The notes under the pieces were generated by a model, which was not told the origin of the DNA, did not search any database, and was given only the letters and a program-made list of their open reading frames with translations. The position numbers and the translations under genes were made by a program. From contig NZ_CP062221.1 in NCBI RefSeq assembly GCF_021590045.1, positions 868,001 through 932,000 of the forward strand: 64,000 nucleotides of DNA. Direction: 5' to 3'. This document shows positions 18,410 to 26,184 of this stretch, piece after piece (position 1 is the first letter of the stretch; every line of letters begins with the position of its first letter). This DNA comes from Cellulomonas palmilytica (GTDB taxonomy: Bacteria; Actinomycetota; Actinomycetes; Actinomycetales; Cellulomonadaceae).

Positions 18410-18640
18410 ATGAGCATGCTCGAGACCACCGCCCCCCTCACGGGCGCGGAGACTCTCACCCGACGTGAGCGCGTGGTGCTCGCCGAGCTCGCCGAGGACG
18501 TCACCCTCGAGGAGATCGCGACCCGCCTCTTCGTCACCCGCAACACGGTCAAGTCGCAGGTCCGCAGCGTCTACCGGAAGATCGGCGTCTCCACGCGCGC
18601 CGAGGCAGTGGCGTGGGCGGAGGCGCACGGCATCCGCTGA
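18410..18640 (+). CDS. Stand-alone LuxR-type HTH protein
   Basis: A 76-residue protein that is almost only a LuxR/NarL C-terminal DNA-binding domain: LTRRERVVLAELAEDVTLEEIATRLFVTRNTVKSQVRSVYRKIGV. There is no receiver or ligand domain. The ATG is well set by GGAGGA 6 bases upstream. It stands alone between the gcv operon and the Nudix gene, with hairpins on both sides. Such single-domain regulators are known in actinobacteria; its target is not evident. Confidence 0.88.
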   Translation: MSMLETTAPLTGAETLTRRERVVLAELAEDVTLEEIATRLFVTRNTVKSQVRSVYRKIGVSTRAEAVAWAEAHGIR

Positions 18641-18704
18641 CCCACACCCGTCACGCGCCGCTCGACGACGAACGGCTGTCCCCGCCGCGAGGCGGGCACC
18701 CGAC

Positions 18705-18730
18705 CGGCTCGCCCTGACGAGGGCGGGCCG
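18705..18730 (+). terminator. Hairpin after LuxR-type gene
   Basis: A 10-bp stem (18705-18714 with 18721-18730, one G-U pair) around a 6-base loop, 64 bases after the stop codon. Confidence 0.55.
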
Positions 18731-18814
18731 TCGTCGTCTCCGGACGTTCCTCCGAGGGTCGGTCGGCGGCGCCGACGACGATCTCCTCGCCCACCGGCCT
18801 GGCAGACTCACCGC

Positions 18815-19231
18815 ATGGCTCCCGTGCTCGTCGTCGCCGCTGCGATCGTCGACGACCTCGACAACCCGTACGCGCTGCTCGCGGCGCGCCGTGCGACCCC
18901 CGCGAGCCTGGCCGGCCGGTGGGAGTTCCCCGGCGGCAAGGTCGACCCGGGCGAGACGCCCGTGGACGCGCTGCACCGCGAGCTGCGCGAGGAGCTCGGC
19001 GTGCGCGTCACGCTCGGCGACGAGGTCGTCGGGCCCGACGACGGCGCGTGGCGGCTGTCCGAGACGTACGCGATGCGCCTCTGGTACGCCGAGGTGAGCG
19101 CCGGGACGCCCGAGCCGCTCGTCGAGCACGACGAGCTGCGGTGGCTGCCGCGCACGCACTGGCTCGGCGTGCCGTGGCTCGACGCCGACGTGCGGATCGT
19201 CGAGCACCTCGTCGGTGCACGTCTGCCCTGA
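18815..19231 (+). CDS. Nudix hydrolase, MutT/8-oxo-dGTP diphosphatase type
   Basis: A 138-residue Nudix enzyme with the full Nudix box ([18 protein letters not shown] then REELGV, residues about 42-65), preceded by GRWEFPG as in MutT. Predicted to hydrolyse oxidised or other nucleoside triphosphates to monophosphates. The C-terminal [17 protein letters not shown] fits MutT-like proteins. The ATG at 18815 has no strong ribosome binding site; CCTGGCAGACTCACCGC lies upstream. Confidence 0.88.
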   Translation: MAPVLVVAAAIVDDLDNPYALLAARRATPASLAGRWEFPGGKVDPGETPVDALHRELREELGVRVTLGDEVVGPDDGAWRLSETYAMRLWYAEVSAGTPEPLVEHDELRWLPRTHWLGVPWLDADVRIVEHLVGARLP

Positions 19232-19242
19232 GCGAACTCGAG

Positions 19243-19269
19243 TTAGCACTCTCCGTAGCAGAGTGCTAG
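19243..19269 (+). promoter_or_regulatory. CIRCE operator (HrcA-type) upstream of hsp20
   Basis: TTAGCACTC - 9 bases - GAGTGCTAG. This matches the CIRCE consensus TTAGCACTC-N9-GAGTGCTAA at 17 of 18 arm positions with the exact spacer length. It lies 90 bp before the hsp20 ATG. Known role: HrcA repressor site for heat-shock genes. Confidence 0.93.
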
Positions 19270-19359
19270 AACTGGAGGCGTAGCCCACCGGGCCGCGCGC
19301 CCGGTACGTACCCGAGGCGCCGGACGGTCCGGCACCTCGTCGTCGAGGAGGTGAGGGGT

Positions 19360-19806
19360 ATGGCTACGCGCATCGACCCGTTCCGTGAGATGGACCGGCT
19401 CCTGACGTCCGTCCTGACCGCCGACCGCACCGCCGCGCTCGCGCAGGCGATGCCGATGGACCTGTACCGCTCGGGCGACCACTACGTCCTGCACGTCGAC
19501 CTGCCGGGCGCCGACCCGGGCACGATCGACGTCAACGTCGAGGACCGCACGCTGACCATCCGCGCGCAGCGCTCCCCGCGCACCGAGGACGACGTGCAGT
19601 GGCTCGCCAAGGAGCGCCCGTCCGGCACGTACGCACGCCAGCTCACGCTCGGCCGCGGGCTCGCGCTCGACGCGATCAGCGCGACCTACACCGACGGCGT
19701 CCTCACGCTGACGATCCCCGTCGCCGAGGAGGCCAAGCCGCGGCGCGTCGAGGTGCAGCACGGCACGGCCGGCTCGACGCCGGAGATCACGGCCGCCTCG
19801 GCCTGA
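19360..19806 (+). CDS. Hsp20/alpha-crystallin small heat-shock protein
   Basis: ATP-independent holdase chaperone of 148 residues. It has the N-terminal DPFREMDRLL, the alpha-crystallin domain from about residue 27 to 125 (HVDLPGADPGTIDVNVEDRTLTI, then the GVLTLTIPV edge strand) and a short tail. ATG at 19360 is chosen because the strong site GAGGAGGTG ends about 6 bases upstream; the GTG at 19351 overlaps that site. A CIRCE operator precedes the gene, so HrcA control and heat induction are likely. Confidence 0.93.
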   Translation: MATRIDPFREMDRLLTSVLTADRTAALAQAMPMDLYRSGDHYVLHVDLPGADPGTIDVNVEDRTLTIRAQRSPRTEDDVQWLAKERPSGTYARQLTLGRGLALDAISATYTDGVLTLTIPVAEEAKPRRVEVQHGTAGSTPEITAASA

Positions 19807-19829
19807 CCCGACGCACCACCCACCGACGA

Positions 19830-19857
19830 CCGGCCCGCGCCCGACCGCGCGGGCCGG
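19830..19857. terminator. Hairpin between hsp20 and patB-like gene
   Basis: CCGGCCCGCG (19830-19839) pairs with CGCGGGCCGG (19848-19857), loop of 8, between convergent genes. Confidence 0.65.
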
Positions 19858-19908
19858 CCGACGCGGCTCGGCCGGTCGCACGCGGCCGCCGGGCCGGTCG
19901 AACGGTCG

Positions 19909-21051
19909 TCAGGCGCGCAGGCTGCGCACCACGCGCCCGACCGCCTCGGTGAGGACCGCGCGCGACGTCGCGAAGTTGAGGCGTGCGAACCCCGCACCCG
20001 GGCGGCCGAAGCTCGGGCCCGGGTTGAGCGCGACACGCGCGTCGCGCAGCAGGCGCGCCGCCGGGTCGTCGTCGTCCGGGATCTCGTCACGCAGGTCCAG
20101 CCACGCGAAGTACGTGGCCGCGCCCGCGGTCCAGCGCGTGCGGGGCAGGTGCTCGTCGAGGAGCGCTCGCAGGTGGGCGCGCGAGTCGCGCAGCGAGTCG
20201 AGCAGGGCGTCGAGCCACGCGTCGCCGTGCGTGAGGGCCGCCGTGTGCGCCAGGACGGGGACGTGGCCGACCTCGGACAGGATCGTGGCCGGCAGGCGGT
20301 CGAGGTGCGCGGCGGCGTCCGGGCCCGGGACGGCCAGCGCCGCCTTGAGGCCCGCGAGGTGGAACGCCTTGGACGCCGAGTGCAGCGCGACGGCGTCAGG
20401 GACCACCGTCGTCGCGGAGACGAACGGCACGTCCGGGTCGAGCACGAGCGGCGCGTGGACCTCGTCCGAGACGACCCGCACCCCGTGCCGCACCGCGAGC
20501 TCGCCGAGCGCGCGCAGCTCGTCGGGCGTGTGCACCGCGCCCGTCGGGTTCTGCGGGTGGCACAGCAGGTACGCGGCGCTGCGTCCGCCGGCCCGCGCCC
20601 GCGTGAACGCCTCGTCGAGCGCCGCGAGGTCCAGGCGGCCGTCGGCGCCCAGATCCGCGGTCTCGACGCGACGGCCCGTGCGCCGGACGAACGCACGGAA
20701 CGGCGGGTAGACCGGCGGGTTGATGACGACCGCGCCGTCGGCGTCCGTGAGCAGGCGCACCAGCTCCGCGACGCCCTGCATGACGTCCGGCATCAGCACC
20801 GCCGTCGCCGGGTCGACCGACCAGCCCCAGCGGCGCTCCGCGAACCCCGCGAACGCCTCCTGGTAGGGGCGGCCGTCGACGTAGCCCGTGTCGCCGCGGT
20901 GCAGCGCGTGCATCACCGCCGTGACCACCGGCTCGCACACGCGCACGTCCATCTCCGCGACGAACAGCGGCAGCACGTCCGGCGGGTACCGCCGCCACTT
21001 CTGGCTCGTGCGCGTCCGCAGCTCGTCCAGGTCGACGTCGAACAGGCTCAT
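19909..21051 (-). CDS. MalY/PatB-type cystathionine beta-lyase/aminotransferase
   Basis: Fold-type I PLP enzyme of the MalY/PatB group, 380 residues, predicted C-S lyase acting on cystathionine or cysteine conjugates. The family opening is clear (DELRTRTSQKWRRYPPDVLPLFVAEMD), as are NPTGAVHTPDEL, SDEVHAPLVL and the PLP lysine in LHSASKAFHLAGLK. Start ATG at 21051 fits the family; a longer frame upstream runs through a terminator and is rejected. Location beside metE suits a role in sulfur amino acid metabolism, but a strong hairpin separates the two genes. Confidence 0.9.
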   Translation of the reverse strand: MSLFDVDLDELRTRTSQKWRRYPPDVLPLFVAEMDVRVCEPVVTAVMHALHRGDTGYVDGRPYQEAFAGFAERRWGWSVDPATAVLMPDVMQGVAELVRLLTDADGAVVINPPVYPPFRAFVRRTGRRVETADLGADGRLDLAALDEAFTRARAGGRSAAYLLCHPQNPTGAVHTPDELRALGELAVRHGVRVVSDEVHAPLVLDPDVPFVSATTVVPDAVALHSASKAFHLAGLKAALAVPGPDAAAHLDRLPATILSEVGHVPVLAHTAALTHGDAWLDALLDSLRDSRAHLRALLDEHLPRTRWTAGAATYFAWLDLRDEIPDDDDPAARLLRDARVALNPGPSFGRPGAGFARLNFATSRAVLTEAVGRVVRSLRA

Positions 21052-21066
21052 CTGACGACCGTAACG

Positions 21067-21106
21067 CGGCGGCGGCCGGCTCCCCGAGGGGAACCGGCCG
21101 CCGCCG
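21067..21106 (-). terminator. Strong hairpin downstream of metE
   Basis: Perfect 13-bp stem CGGCGGCGGCCGG/CCGGCCGCCGCCG (21067-21079 with 21094-21106), with a further CCCC/GGGG pairing inside. Ends the metF-metE transcript 22 bases after the metE stop. Confidence 0.75.
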
Positions 21107-21127
21107 TGGTGCGTGCTGCGAGACGCG

Positions 21128-23458
21128 TCAGAGCGTCGCGCGGACCGCCTGCGTCGCCGCGAGCATGTGCTCGAGGCTCGGCGTCGTCTCGTCGTACCGG
21201 CGGGTCTTGAGGCCGCAGTCCGGGTTGACCCACAGCTGGTCGAGCGCGATGGCCTTGACCGCACCCGTGAGCAGCTCGGTGATCTCGTCGACCGACGGCA
21301 CGCGCGGCGAGTGGATGTCGTACACGCCCGGGCCCACCGCGCGCGGGTAGCCCGCCGCCGCGATGTCCTCGACGATCTCCATCTTCGAACGCGCGGCCTC
21401 GATGGACGTCACGTCGGCGTCCAGGCCGTCGATCGCACCCATGATCTGGCCGAACTCCGAGTAGCACAGGTGCGTGTGGATCTGCGTGTCGGGGCGCACG
21501 CCCGAGGTCGCCAGGCGGAACGACCTGACCGACCAGTCGAGGTAGTCGGCGTGGTCCGCCTCGCGCAGCGGCAGCAGCTCGCGCAGCGCGGGCTCGTCGA
21601 CCTGGATCACCGCGATGCCCGCGGCCTCGAGGTCCGCGATCTCGTCGCGCAGCGCCAGGGCCACCTGGTTCGCGGTCTCGCGCAGCGGCTGGTCGTCGCG
21701 CACGAAGCTCCACGCGAGGATCGTCACCGGGCCCGTGAGCATGCCCTTGACCGGCTTGCTCGTGAGCGACTGCGTGTACGTCGTCCAGTCGACCGTGATC
21801 GGCTTCGGCCGCGACACGTCGCCCCACAGGATCGACGGGCGCGTGCAGCGCGAGCCGTACGACTGCACCCAGCCGTTCTCCGTGACCGCGAAGCCGTCCA
21901 GGTTCTCCGCGAAGTACTGGACCATGTCGTTGCGCTCGGGCTCGCCGTGCACCAGCACGTCCAGGCCGATGCGCTCCTGCAGCTCGACGACGCGGCGGAT
22001 CTCCGCCTTCATCTCCTCGACGTACTGCTCGGCGGTCAGCTCGCCCTTGCCGTGCGCCGCGCGGGCCTTGCGGATCTCCGGCGTCTGCGGGAACGAGCCG
22101 ATGGTCGTCGTCGGCAGCGGCGGGAGGTTGAGGCGGGCCGCCTGCGCCTCCTTGCGCTCGTCGAACGAGCCGCGCGCGAACGCGTCGTCGGACAGCGCAC
22201 CCGTGCGCTCGCGCACCTCGAGACGGACCACGCCCGGCGCGGTGCGACGCGACGCGACCGCGTCGGACGCCTCGAGCAGCTGCTCGTGGATCGCCTCGCG
22301 ACCCTCGGACAGGCCCTCGGCGAGCGTGACGACCTCGGTGACCTTCTGGTCCGCGAACGCGAGCCACGAGCGCAGCGTCGGGTCGAGGTTCGGCTCGTCG
22401 GCCGTGTCGTGCGGGACGTGGAACAGCGACGTCGACGTGCCGACCGCGACCGCGCCCGCGCCGATGACCTCGAGCTGCTCGAGGACCTGGAGCTTCGCGT
22501 CCAGGTCCGCGCGCCAGATGTTGTGGCCGTCGATCACGCCCGCGACGAGCGTCTTCGACTCCAGGCCCGCGACCGCCTCGGTGGGCGCGGAGCCCTTGAC
22601 CAGGTCCAGGCCGATCGCCTCGACGTCGCTCGCCGCGAGCACCGGCAGCGCCGCGCCCAGGTCCCCGTACGGGGCGGCGACGAACAGCGCGGGGCGCTGC
22701 GGGCGCGCGAGCTCGGTCGACAGCACGCGGTAGGCGTCCGCGGTCGCCGCGAGCAGCCGCTCGACGGGCACGTCGATGCTCTCCGAGACGAGCGCCGGCT
22801 CGTCGAGCTGCACCCACGTCGCGCCCGCGGCCGCGAGGTCGCGCAGCAGGTCCGCGTACACCGGCAGCAGGTCGTGCAGGCGGTCGATCGGGGAGAAGTC
22901 CGCGGGCGAGCCCTCGGTCGCCTTCGCGAGCGCCAGGTACGTCACGGGGCCGACGACGACCGGGCGGGTCAGCACGCCGTCGGCGAGCGCCTCGACGAAC
23001 TCCGCGACCGGGCGCGTGCCCACGTACGAGAACGTCGTCTCGGGGCCGATCTCCGGGACCAGGTAGTGGTAGTTCGTGTCGAACCACTTGGTCATCTCGA
23101 GCGGCAGGTCGTCGCCGCGGCCGCGCGCGACCGTCGAGTAGCCCGCGAGGTCGAGCGTGCCGTCCTCGCCGACGAGGTCCGCGAACCGGGCCGGGATCGC
23201 GCCGACGACCGCGGTCGCGTCGAGCACCTGGTCGTAGAACGAGAACGCGCTCGGGATCGCCGGGACGTCCGTCGGCAGGCCGAGCTCGACGAGCCGGTCA
23301 CGCGTGCGCTTGCGCAGCGCCGCGGCGGTCGCCTCGACCTCGTCGGCCGTGGACCTCCCGGCCCAGAAGGCCTCGATGGCCTTCTTGAGCTCGCGGCGCG
23401 GCCCGATGCGCGGGTAGCCCAGCACGGAGCCGGTCGGGAACTGCGGGGTCTCGCTCAT
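21128..23458 (-). CDS. metE: Cobalamin-independent methionine synthase
   Basis: 5-methyltetrahydropteroyltriglutamate-homocysteine methyltransferase, 776 residues, full length. The N-terminal domain starts GYPRIGPRRELKKAIEAFWAG. Zinc ligands are visible in the C-terminal barrel: THLCYSEFGQI (His and Cys) and VNPDCGLKTR (Cys). It takes the methyl group made by MetF, whose gene lies 60 bp upstream on the same strand, so the two form an operon behind the SAM riboswitch. No cobalamin riboswitch is present. Confidence 0.96.
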   Translation of the reverse strand: MSETPQFPTGSVLGYPRIGPRRELKKAIEAFWAGRSTADEVEATAAALRKRTRDRLVELGLPTDVPAIPSAFSFYDQVLDATAVVGAIPARFADLVGEDGTLDLAGYSTVARGRGDDLPLEMTKWFDTNYHYLVPEIGPETTFSYVGTRPVAEFVEALADGVLTRPVVVGPVTYLALAKATEGSPADFSPIDRLHDLLPVYADLLRDLAAAGATWVQLDEPALVSESIDVPVERLLAATADAYRVLSTELARPQRPALFVAAPYGDLGAALPVLAASDVEAIGLDLVKGSAPTEAVAGLESKTLVAGVIDGHNIWRADLDAKLQVLEQLEVIGAGAVAVGTSTSLFHVPHDTADEPNLDPTLRSWLAFADQKVTEVVTLAEGLSEGREAIHEQLLEASDAVASRRTAPGVVRLEVRERTGALSDDAFARGSFDERKEAQAARLNLPPLPTTTIGSFPQTPEIRKARAAHGKGELTAEQYVEEMKAEIRRVVELQERIGLDVLVHGEPERNDMVQYFAENLDGFAVTENGWVQSYGSRCTRPSILWGDVSRPKPITVDWTTYTQSLTSKPVKGMLTGPVTILAWSFVRDDQPLRETANQVALALRDEIADLEAAGIAVIQVDEPALRELLPLREADHADYLDWSVRSFRLATSGVRPDTQIHTHLCYSEFGQIMGAIDGLDADVTSIEAARSKMEIVEDIAAAGYPRAVGPGVYDIHSPRVPSVDEITELLTGAVKAIALDQLWVNPDCGLKTRRYDETTPSLEHMLAATQAVRATL

Positions 23459-23518
23459 GGGGTCCAGCCTTCGTCTCGTGGTGGTGCGGGGTTCGGGGGG
23501 ACGACGAGGGGTGCGGCC

Positions 23519-24490
23519 TCAGCGGGCCTTGCCGTCCAGCTGCGCGCCCTCGAGCAGGTCGAGCGCGGCCTCGTGCTTGTTGTAGGTGTAGACGTGCACG
23601 CCGGGCGCGCCGCCGTCGAGGATGCCCTTGACGAGGTCGACGCCCGCGCGCGTGCCGATGCGGTGCCGCGCCAGCGGGTCGTCCGCCGCGCCCAGCGCGT
23701 CCAGCAGGTCCCGCGGCACCGGGACACCCGTGAGCTCCTGCGTGCGCAGCAGCCGGGCCGGGTCGGTGAGCGGGATGATCCCGGGGATGATCGGGATCAC
23801 GACGCCCGCGTCACGTGCCTCGGCCACCAGGCCCAGGTACGCCTCGGCGTCGTAGAACACCTGCGTGATCGCGAAGTCCGCGCCCGCCTGCTGCTTGGCC
23901 AGCAGGGAGGCGACGTCCTGCGCGCGCGTGCCGCCGGTGGCCGCGTTGCCGCGCGGGAACGCCGCGACCGCGACCGACAGCGGACGCACGCGAGCGCGCA
24001 CGGCCTGCGCGGGGCTCGCGCCGCAGCGGCGCGACTCGATGTCCCGCAGGAGCCCGACGAGCTCGCTCGCCGTCTCCAGGCCCTCGGGGTGCGCCTGCCA
24101 GTCGGTCTGCCCCGCGGGCGGGTCGCCGCGCAGCGCGAGGAACGAGCGCACGCCCTCGTCGAGGAACTCCTCGACGATCGTCGTGATCTCGTCGCGGCTC
24201 GTCCCCACGCACGTGAGGTGCGCGATGGGGGACAGCGACGTCTCGCGCAGCAGGCGGGACACGAACGCGCGCGACGTCTCGCGCGTCTTGCCCGACGCGC
24301 CGTACGTCACCGAGACGAAGTCCGGGTGCAGCGACTCCAGCTGACGGACCGTCTCCCACAGCCGGGGCGCGGCCTGCGGGTTGCGGGGCGGGAAGAACTC
24401 GAACGAGAGCGTCGGGCGGTCGAGCGTGCCCAGCGGGCGCGGCTCGGGCGCCACGTGCGCCGCGGGCGGGTTCACGGTTGCCGCGCTCAC
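23519..24490 (-). CDS. metF: Methylenetetrahydrofolate reductase
   Basis: Reduces 5,10-methylene-THF to 5-methyl-THF for MetE. 323 residues with the MetF opening LSFEFFPPRN, then FVSVTYGASGKTRE, LTCVGTSRDEI, LALRGDPPAG and FAITQVFYDAEAY. The GTG at 24490 forms a GTGA overlap with the stop of a 12-codon leader ORF that has a strong ribosome binding site; metF itself has no good site. The frame stays open upstream through the riboswitch, but that stretch is non-coding in character. Control is expected through SAM (see the riboswitch). Confidence 0.93.
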   Translation of the reverse strand: MSAATVNPPAAHVAPEPRPLGTLDRPTLSFEFFPPRNPQAAPRLWETVRQLESLHPDFVSVTYGASGKTRETSRAFVSRLLRETSLSPIAHLTCVGTSRDEITTIVEEFLDEGVRSFLALRGDPPAGQTDWQAHPEGLETASELVGLLRDIESRRCGASPAQAVRARVRPLSVAVAAFPRGNAATGGTRAQDVASLLAKQQAGADFAITQVFYDAEAYLGLVAEARDAGVVIPIIPGIIPLTDPARLLRTQELTGVPVPRDLLDALGAADDPLARHRIGTRAGVDLVKGILDGGAPGVHVYTYNKHEAALDLLEGAQLDGKAR

Positions 24491-24525
24491 GCCAGCGGTC
24501 CGTTCAGACACAGGGTCTGCGACAT
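24487..24525 (-). CDS. 12-codon leader ORF coupled to metF
   Basis: MSQTLCLNGPLA, starting at ATG 24525 with GGAG 5 bases upstream (24534-24531). Its TGA overlaps the metF GTG as GTGA. The Shine-Dalgarno partly lies in the 3' strand of the riboswitch P1 stem. Its length, placement and signals suggest a translated coupling leader rather than a functional peptide. It is too short for homology support. Confidence 0.6.
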   Translation of the reverse strand: MSQTLCLNGPLA

Positions 24526-24532
24526 GTCGACT

Positions 24533-24623
24533 CCATCGGTCCTGGCGGAAGCACCCACACCCTCGTCGCGGAGGGGGGTTGCTGCGGCGTCGACGAGCCA
24601 GGTCTCTCGGCCGCTCTGGATGG
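24533..24623 (-). ncRNA. S-box (SAM-I type) riboswitch upstream of metF-metE
   Basis: Read on the minus strand: P1 5' strand CCATC (24623-24619), then CAGAGCGG, CGAGAGACCTGGCTCGTCGA, the invariant GCAACC (24582-24577), a CCCTC/GAGGG P3, GGTGCTTCC and the P1 3' strand GATGG (24537-24533). Order and identity match the SAM-I core (AGAGaGG, GAGGGA, TGGCCC, GAtGA, GCAACC, GGTGCtaattCC). The following genes make methionine. P1 overlaps the leader Shine-Dalgarno, so SAM binding should block initiation. SAM-IV is the main alternative. Confidence 0.88.
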
Positions 24624-24631
24624 TTGGCGTG

Positions 24632-24637
24632 ATCGTA
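24632..24637 (-). promoter_or_regulatory. Candidate -10 box for metF-metE
   Basis: TACGAT on the minus strand, about 8 bases before the riboswitch P1 stem. The -35 region is weak (GGTCAG at 17-bp spacing). The predicted transcript would begin almost at the first aptamer base. Confidence 0.4.
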
Positions 24638-24870
24638 GGCCGGGAGCCCACATGCTGACCACGACTTCTCACTTACCGAGACGGTCGGATCGTCCAGCGG
24701 ACGGCCGGACGACGAGCCGCAGATCAGACGGGGTCGCGGCGGCGGAGGGCCGCGGGACGGGCGCGGGACTCGCGCGGGACGGTGCGGCCGCCGCGGGTCC
24801 CGGGACAGGGCCGCCACGGCACCGGCCGGAGTCCGGTCACGGCTCGCCGGAGCGGTCGGGGGAGTGCAGG

Positions 24871-25056
24871 TCAGGCGAGGGGGCGAGGCCGCTGGTGCGG
24901 GATCTCGCCCCACGGCGGGGTCCCCGTCACCGTCGACAGCAGACCGGCCTCGACCGCCTGCAGGACCTGCGCGTCCGGCGGGACCGACCCGCCCAGGGCG
25001 TCCCGCGCGCCGCGGACGGCGTCCAGGCCGCCTTCGGGGTCGGGCATCTCGGTCAT
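24871..25056 (-). CDS. Small hypothetical protein
   Basis: 61 residues: MTEMPDPEGGLDAVRGARDA, then a short helical middle and a Pro-rich end (PPWGEIPHQRPRPLA). I do not recognise the family, though similar short proteins with a terminal GTPPWG motif occur in actinobacteria. No ribosome binding site is seen, but a TACAGT -10 box ends 7 bases before the ATG, the layout of a leaderless transcript. It lies between metF and tag on the same strand. Confidence 0.5.
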   Translation of the reverse strand: MTEMPDPEGGLDAVRGARDALGGSVPPDAQVLQAVEAGLLSTVTGTPPWGEIPHQRPRPLA

Positions 25057-25287
25057 GCGCGGAACTGTAATCGCCGCGCACGATCAGGCGAAGCCCCGAC
25101 GGGCGGATCACCCGAGGGGAGCACGCACGGGGGTCATCCGTGCGGGCGGCACCTCGACGGACGGACGCCGCGGGCAATCGCGTGACACCGGCCGACGAGC
25201 ACGCGCTGACCTGCGACTCCGTCCGCCCGGACCGTCACCCGAACGCCACACGCGGCCCACCCGCGTCAGCGCCGCCGTTCGGACACT

Positions 25288-25914
25288 TCACCCGCGGGCG
25301 GACGGGCAGGTCGCCAGGTGGTCGTCGACGAGCCCGCACGCCTGCATCGCCGCGTACGCGGTGGTCGGCCCGACGAACCGGAACCCCAGCGACTTCAGCT
25401 CGCGCGCCAGCGCGCGCGACTCCGGGGTCACGGCGGGGACGTCCGCCCAGGACGCGGGGCGCACGTGCTGCGTGCGGTCCGGCGCGAACGACCAGAGCAG
25501 CGCGTCGAGCGTGCGGCCCGACTCGTGCAGCGCGAGCAGGGCGCGCGCGTTGGCGATCGTCGCCTCGATCTTCTGCCGGTTGCGCACGATCCCCGCGTCC
25601 GCGAGCAGCCGCTCCACGTCGTGCTCGTCGTACCCCGCGACGACCTGCGGGTCGAACCCCGCGAACGCCGCCCGGAACGACTCGCGCTTGCGCAGCACCG
25701 TGATCCACGCGAGCCCCGACTGGAAGCCCTCGAGCGCGATCCGCTCGAACAGCGCCTCCTCCCCGTGCACCGCCACGCCCCACTCTTCGTCGTGGTAGCG
25801 CTCGTAGAGCGGGTCCCCGTCCCCGAAGCACCGCCCGGTCACAGGGCCGGCTGTCGGGTCGGCGGGGCCCGCAGGGGCGTCGACCGTGCTGTCGACCGTC
25901 GCGGTGTCGTCCAT
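25288..25914 (-). CDS. tag: DNA-3-methyladenine glycosylase I
   Basis: Base-excision repair enzyme removing 3-methyladenine. The Tag core is complete: RCFGDGDPLYERYHDEEWG (zinc-site Cys and His), FERIALEGFQSGLAWITVL with the catalytic-pocket Glu, VRNRQKIEATIANARA, LGFRFVGPTTAYAAMQACG and the closing DDHLATC. About 20 residues precede the core. The start is uncertain: ATG 25914 and ATG 25944 are both in frame and neither has a clear ribosome binding site; a leaderless start is possible. Confidence 0.92.
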   Translation of the reverse strand: MDDTATVDSTVDAPAGPADPTAGPVTGRCFGDGDPLYERYHDEEWGVAVHGEEALFERIALEGFQSGLAWITVLRKRESFRAAFAGFDPQVVAGYDEHDVERLLADAGIVRNRQKIEATIANARALLALHESGRTLDALLWSFAPDRTQHVRPASWADVPAVTPESRALARELKSLGFRFVGPTTAYAAMQACGLVDDHLATCPSARG

Positions 25915-26060
25915 GCGGGGGAGTCTGCCGTGCCGCGCCGACATGCGGGAGTCCCGCGGCGTCGACCTGTGGACGACGAGGCGTCAGCCTGGGCCGACGC
26001 GCGCGCGCGACCGCCGCGTTCCTGCCCAGCAGCAGTCCCGCGCCGAGACCCCCGGCCCGA

Positions 26061-26157
26061 AGCCGGAGCAACCACGGTCTCGACGATGCGAGCCCGACGA
26101 GCCCGTCCTTCCTCCGGCTCCGGCCGCCGAGAGCCGGAGCAACCACGGTCTCGACGA
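26061..26157 (-). repeat. Pair of 26-bp intergenic repeats
   Basis: AGCCGGAGCAACCACGGTCT plus CGACGA occurs identically at 26061-26086 and 26132-26157, offset 71 bp. The 13-bp core (GTGGTTGCTCCGG on the minus strand) recurs as another pair at 39191 and 39264, offset 73 bp. Here the copies lie just downstream of the hrpA 3' end. Confidence 0.85.
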
Positions 26158-26184
26158 GGGGAGCCGGCTCGCGGGGGCGGGGCG

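Noticed and set aside
21052..24530. Cobalamin riboswitch controlling metE
   Set aside because: No B12-box sequence is seen; metE follows metF directly and the leader is a SAM-type element.
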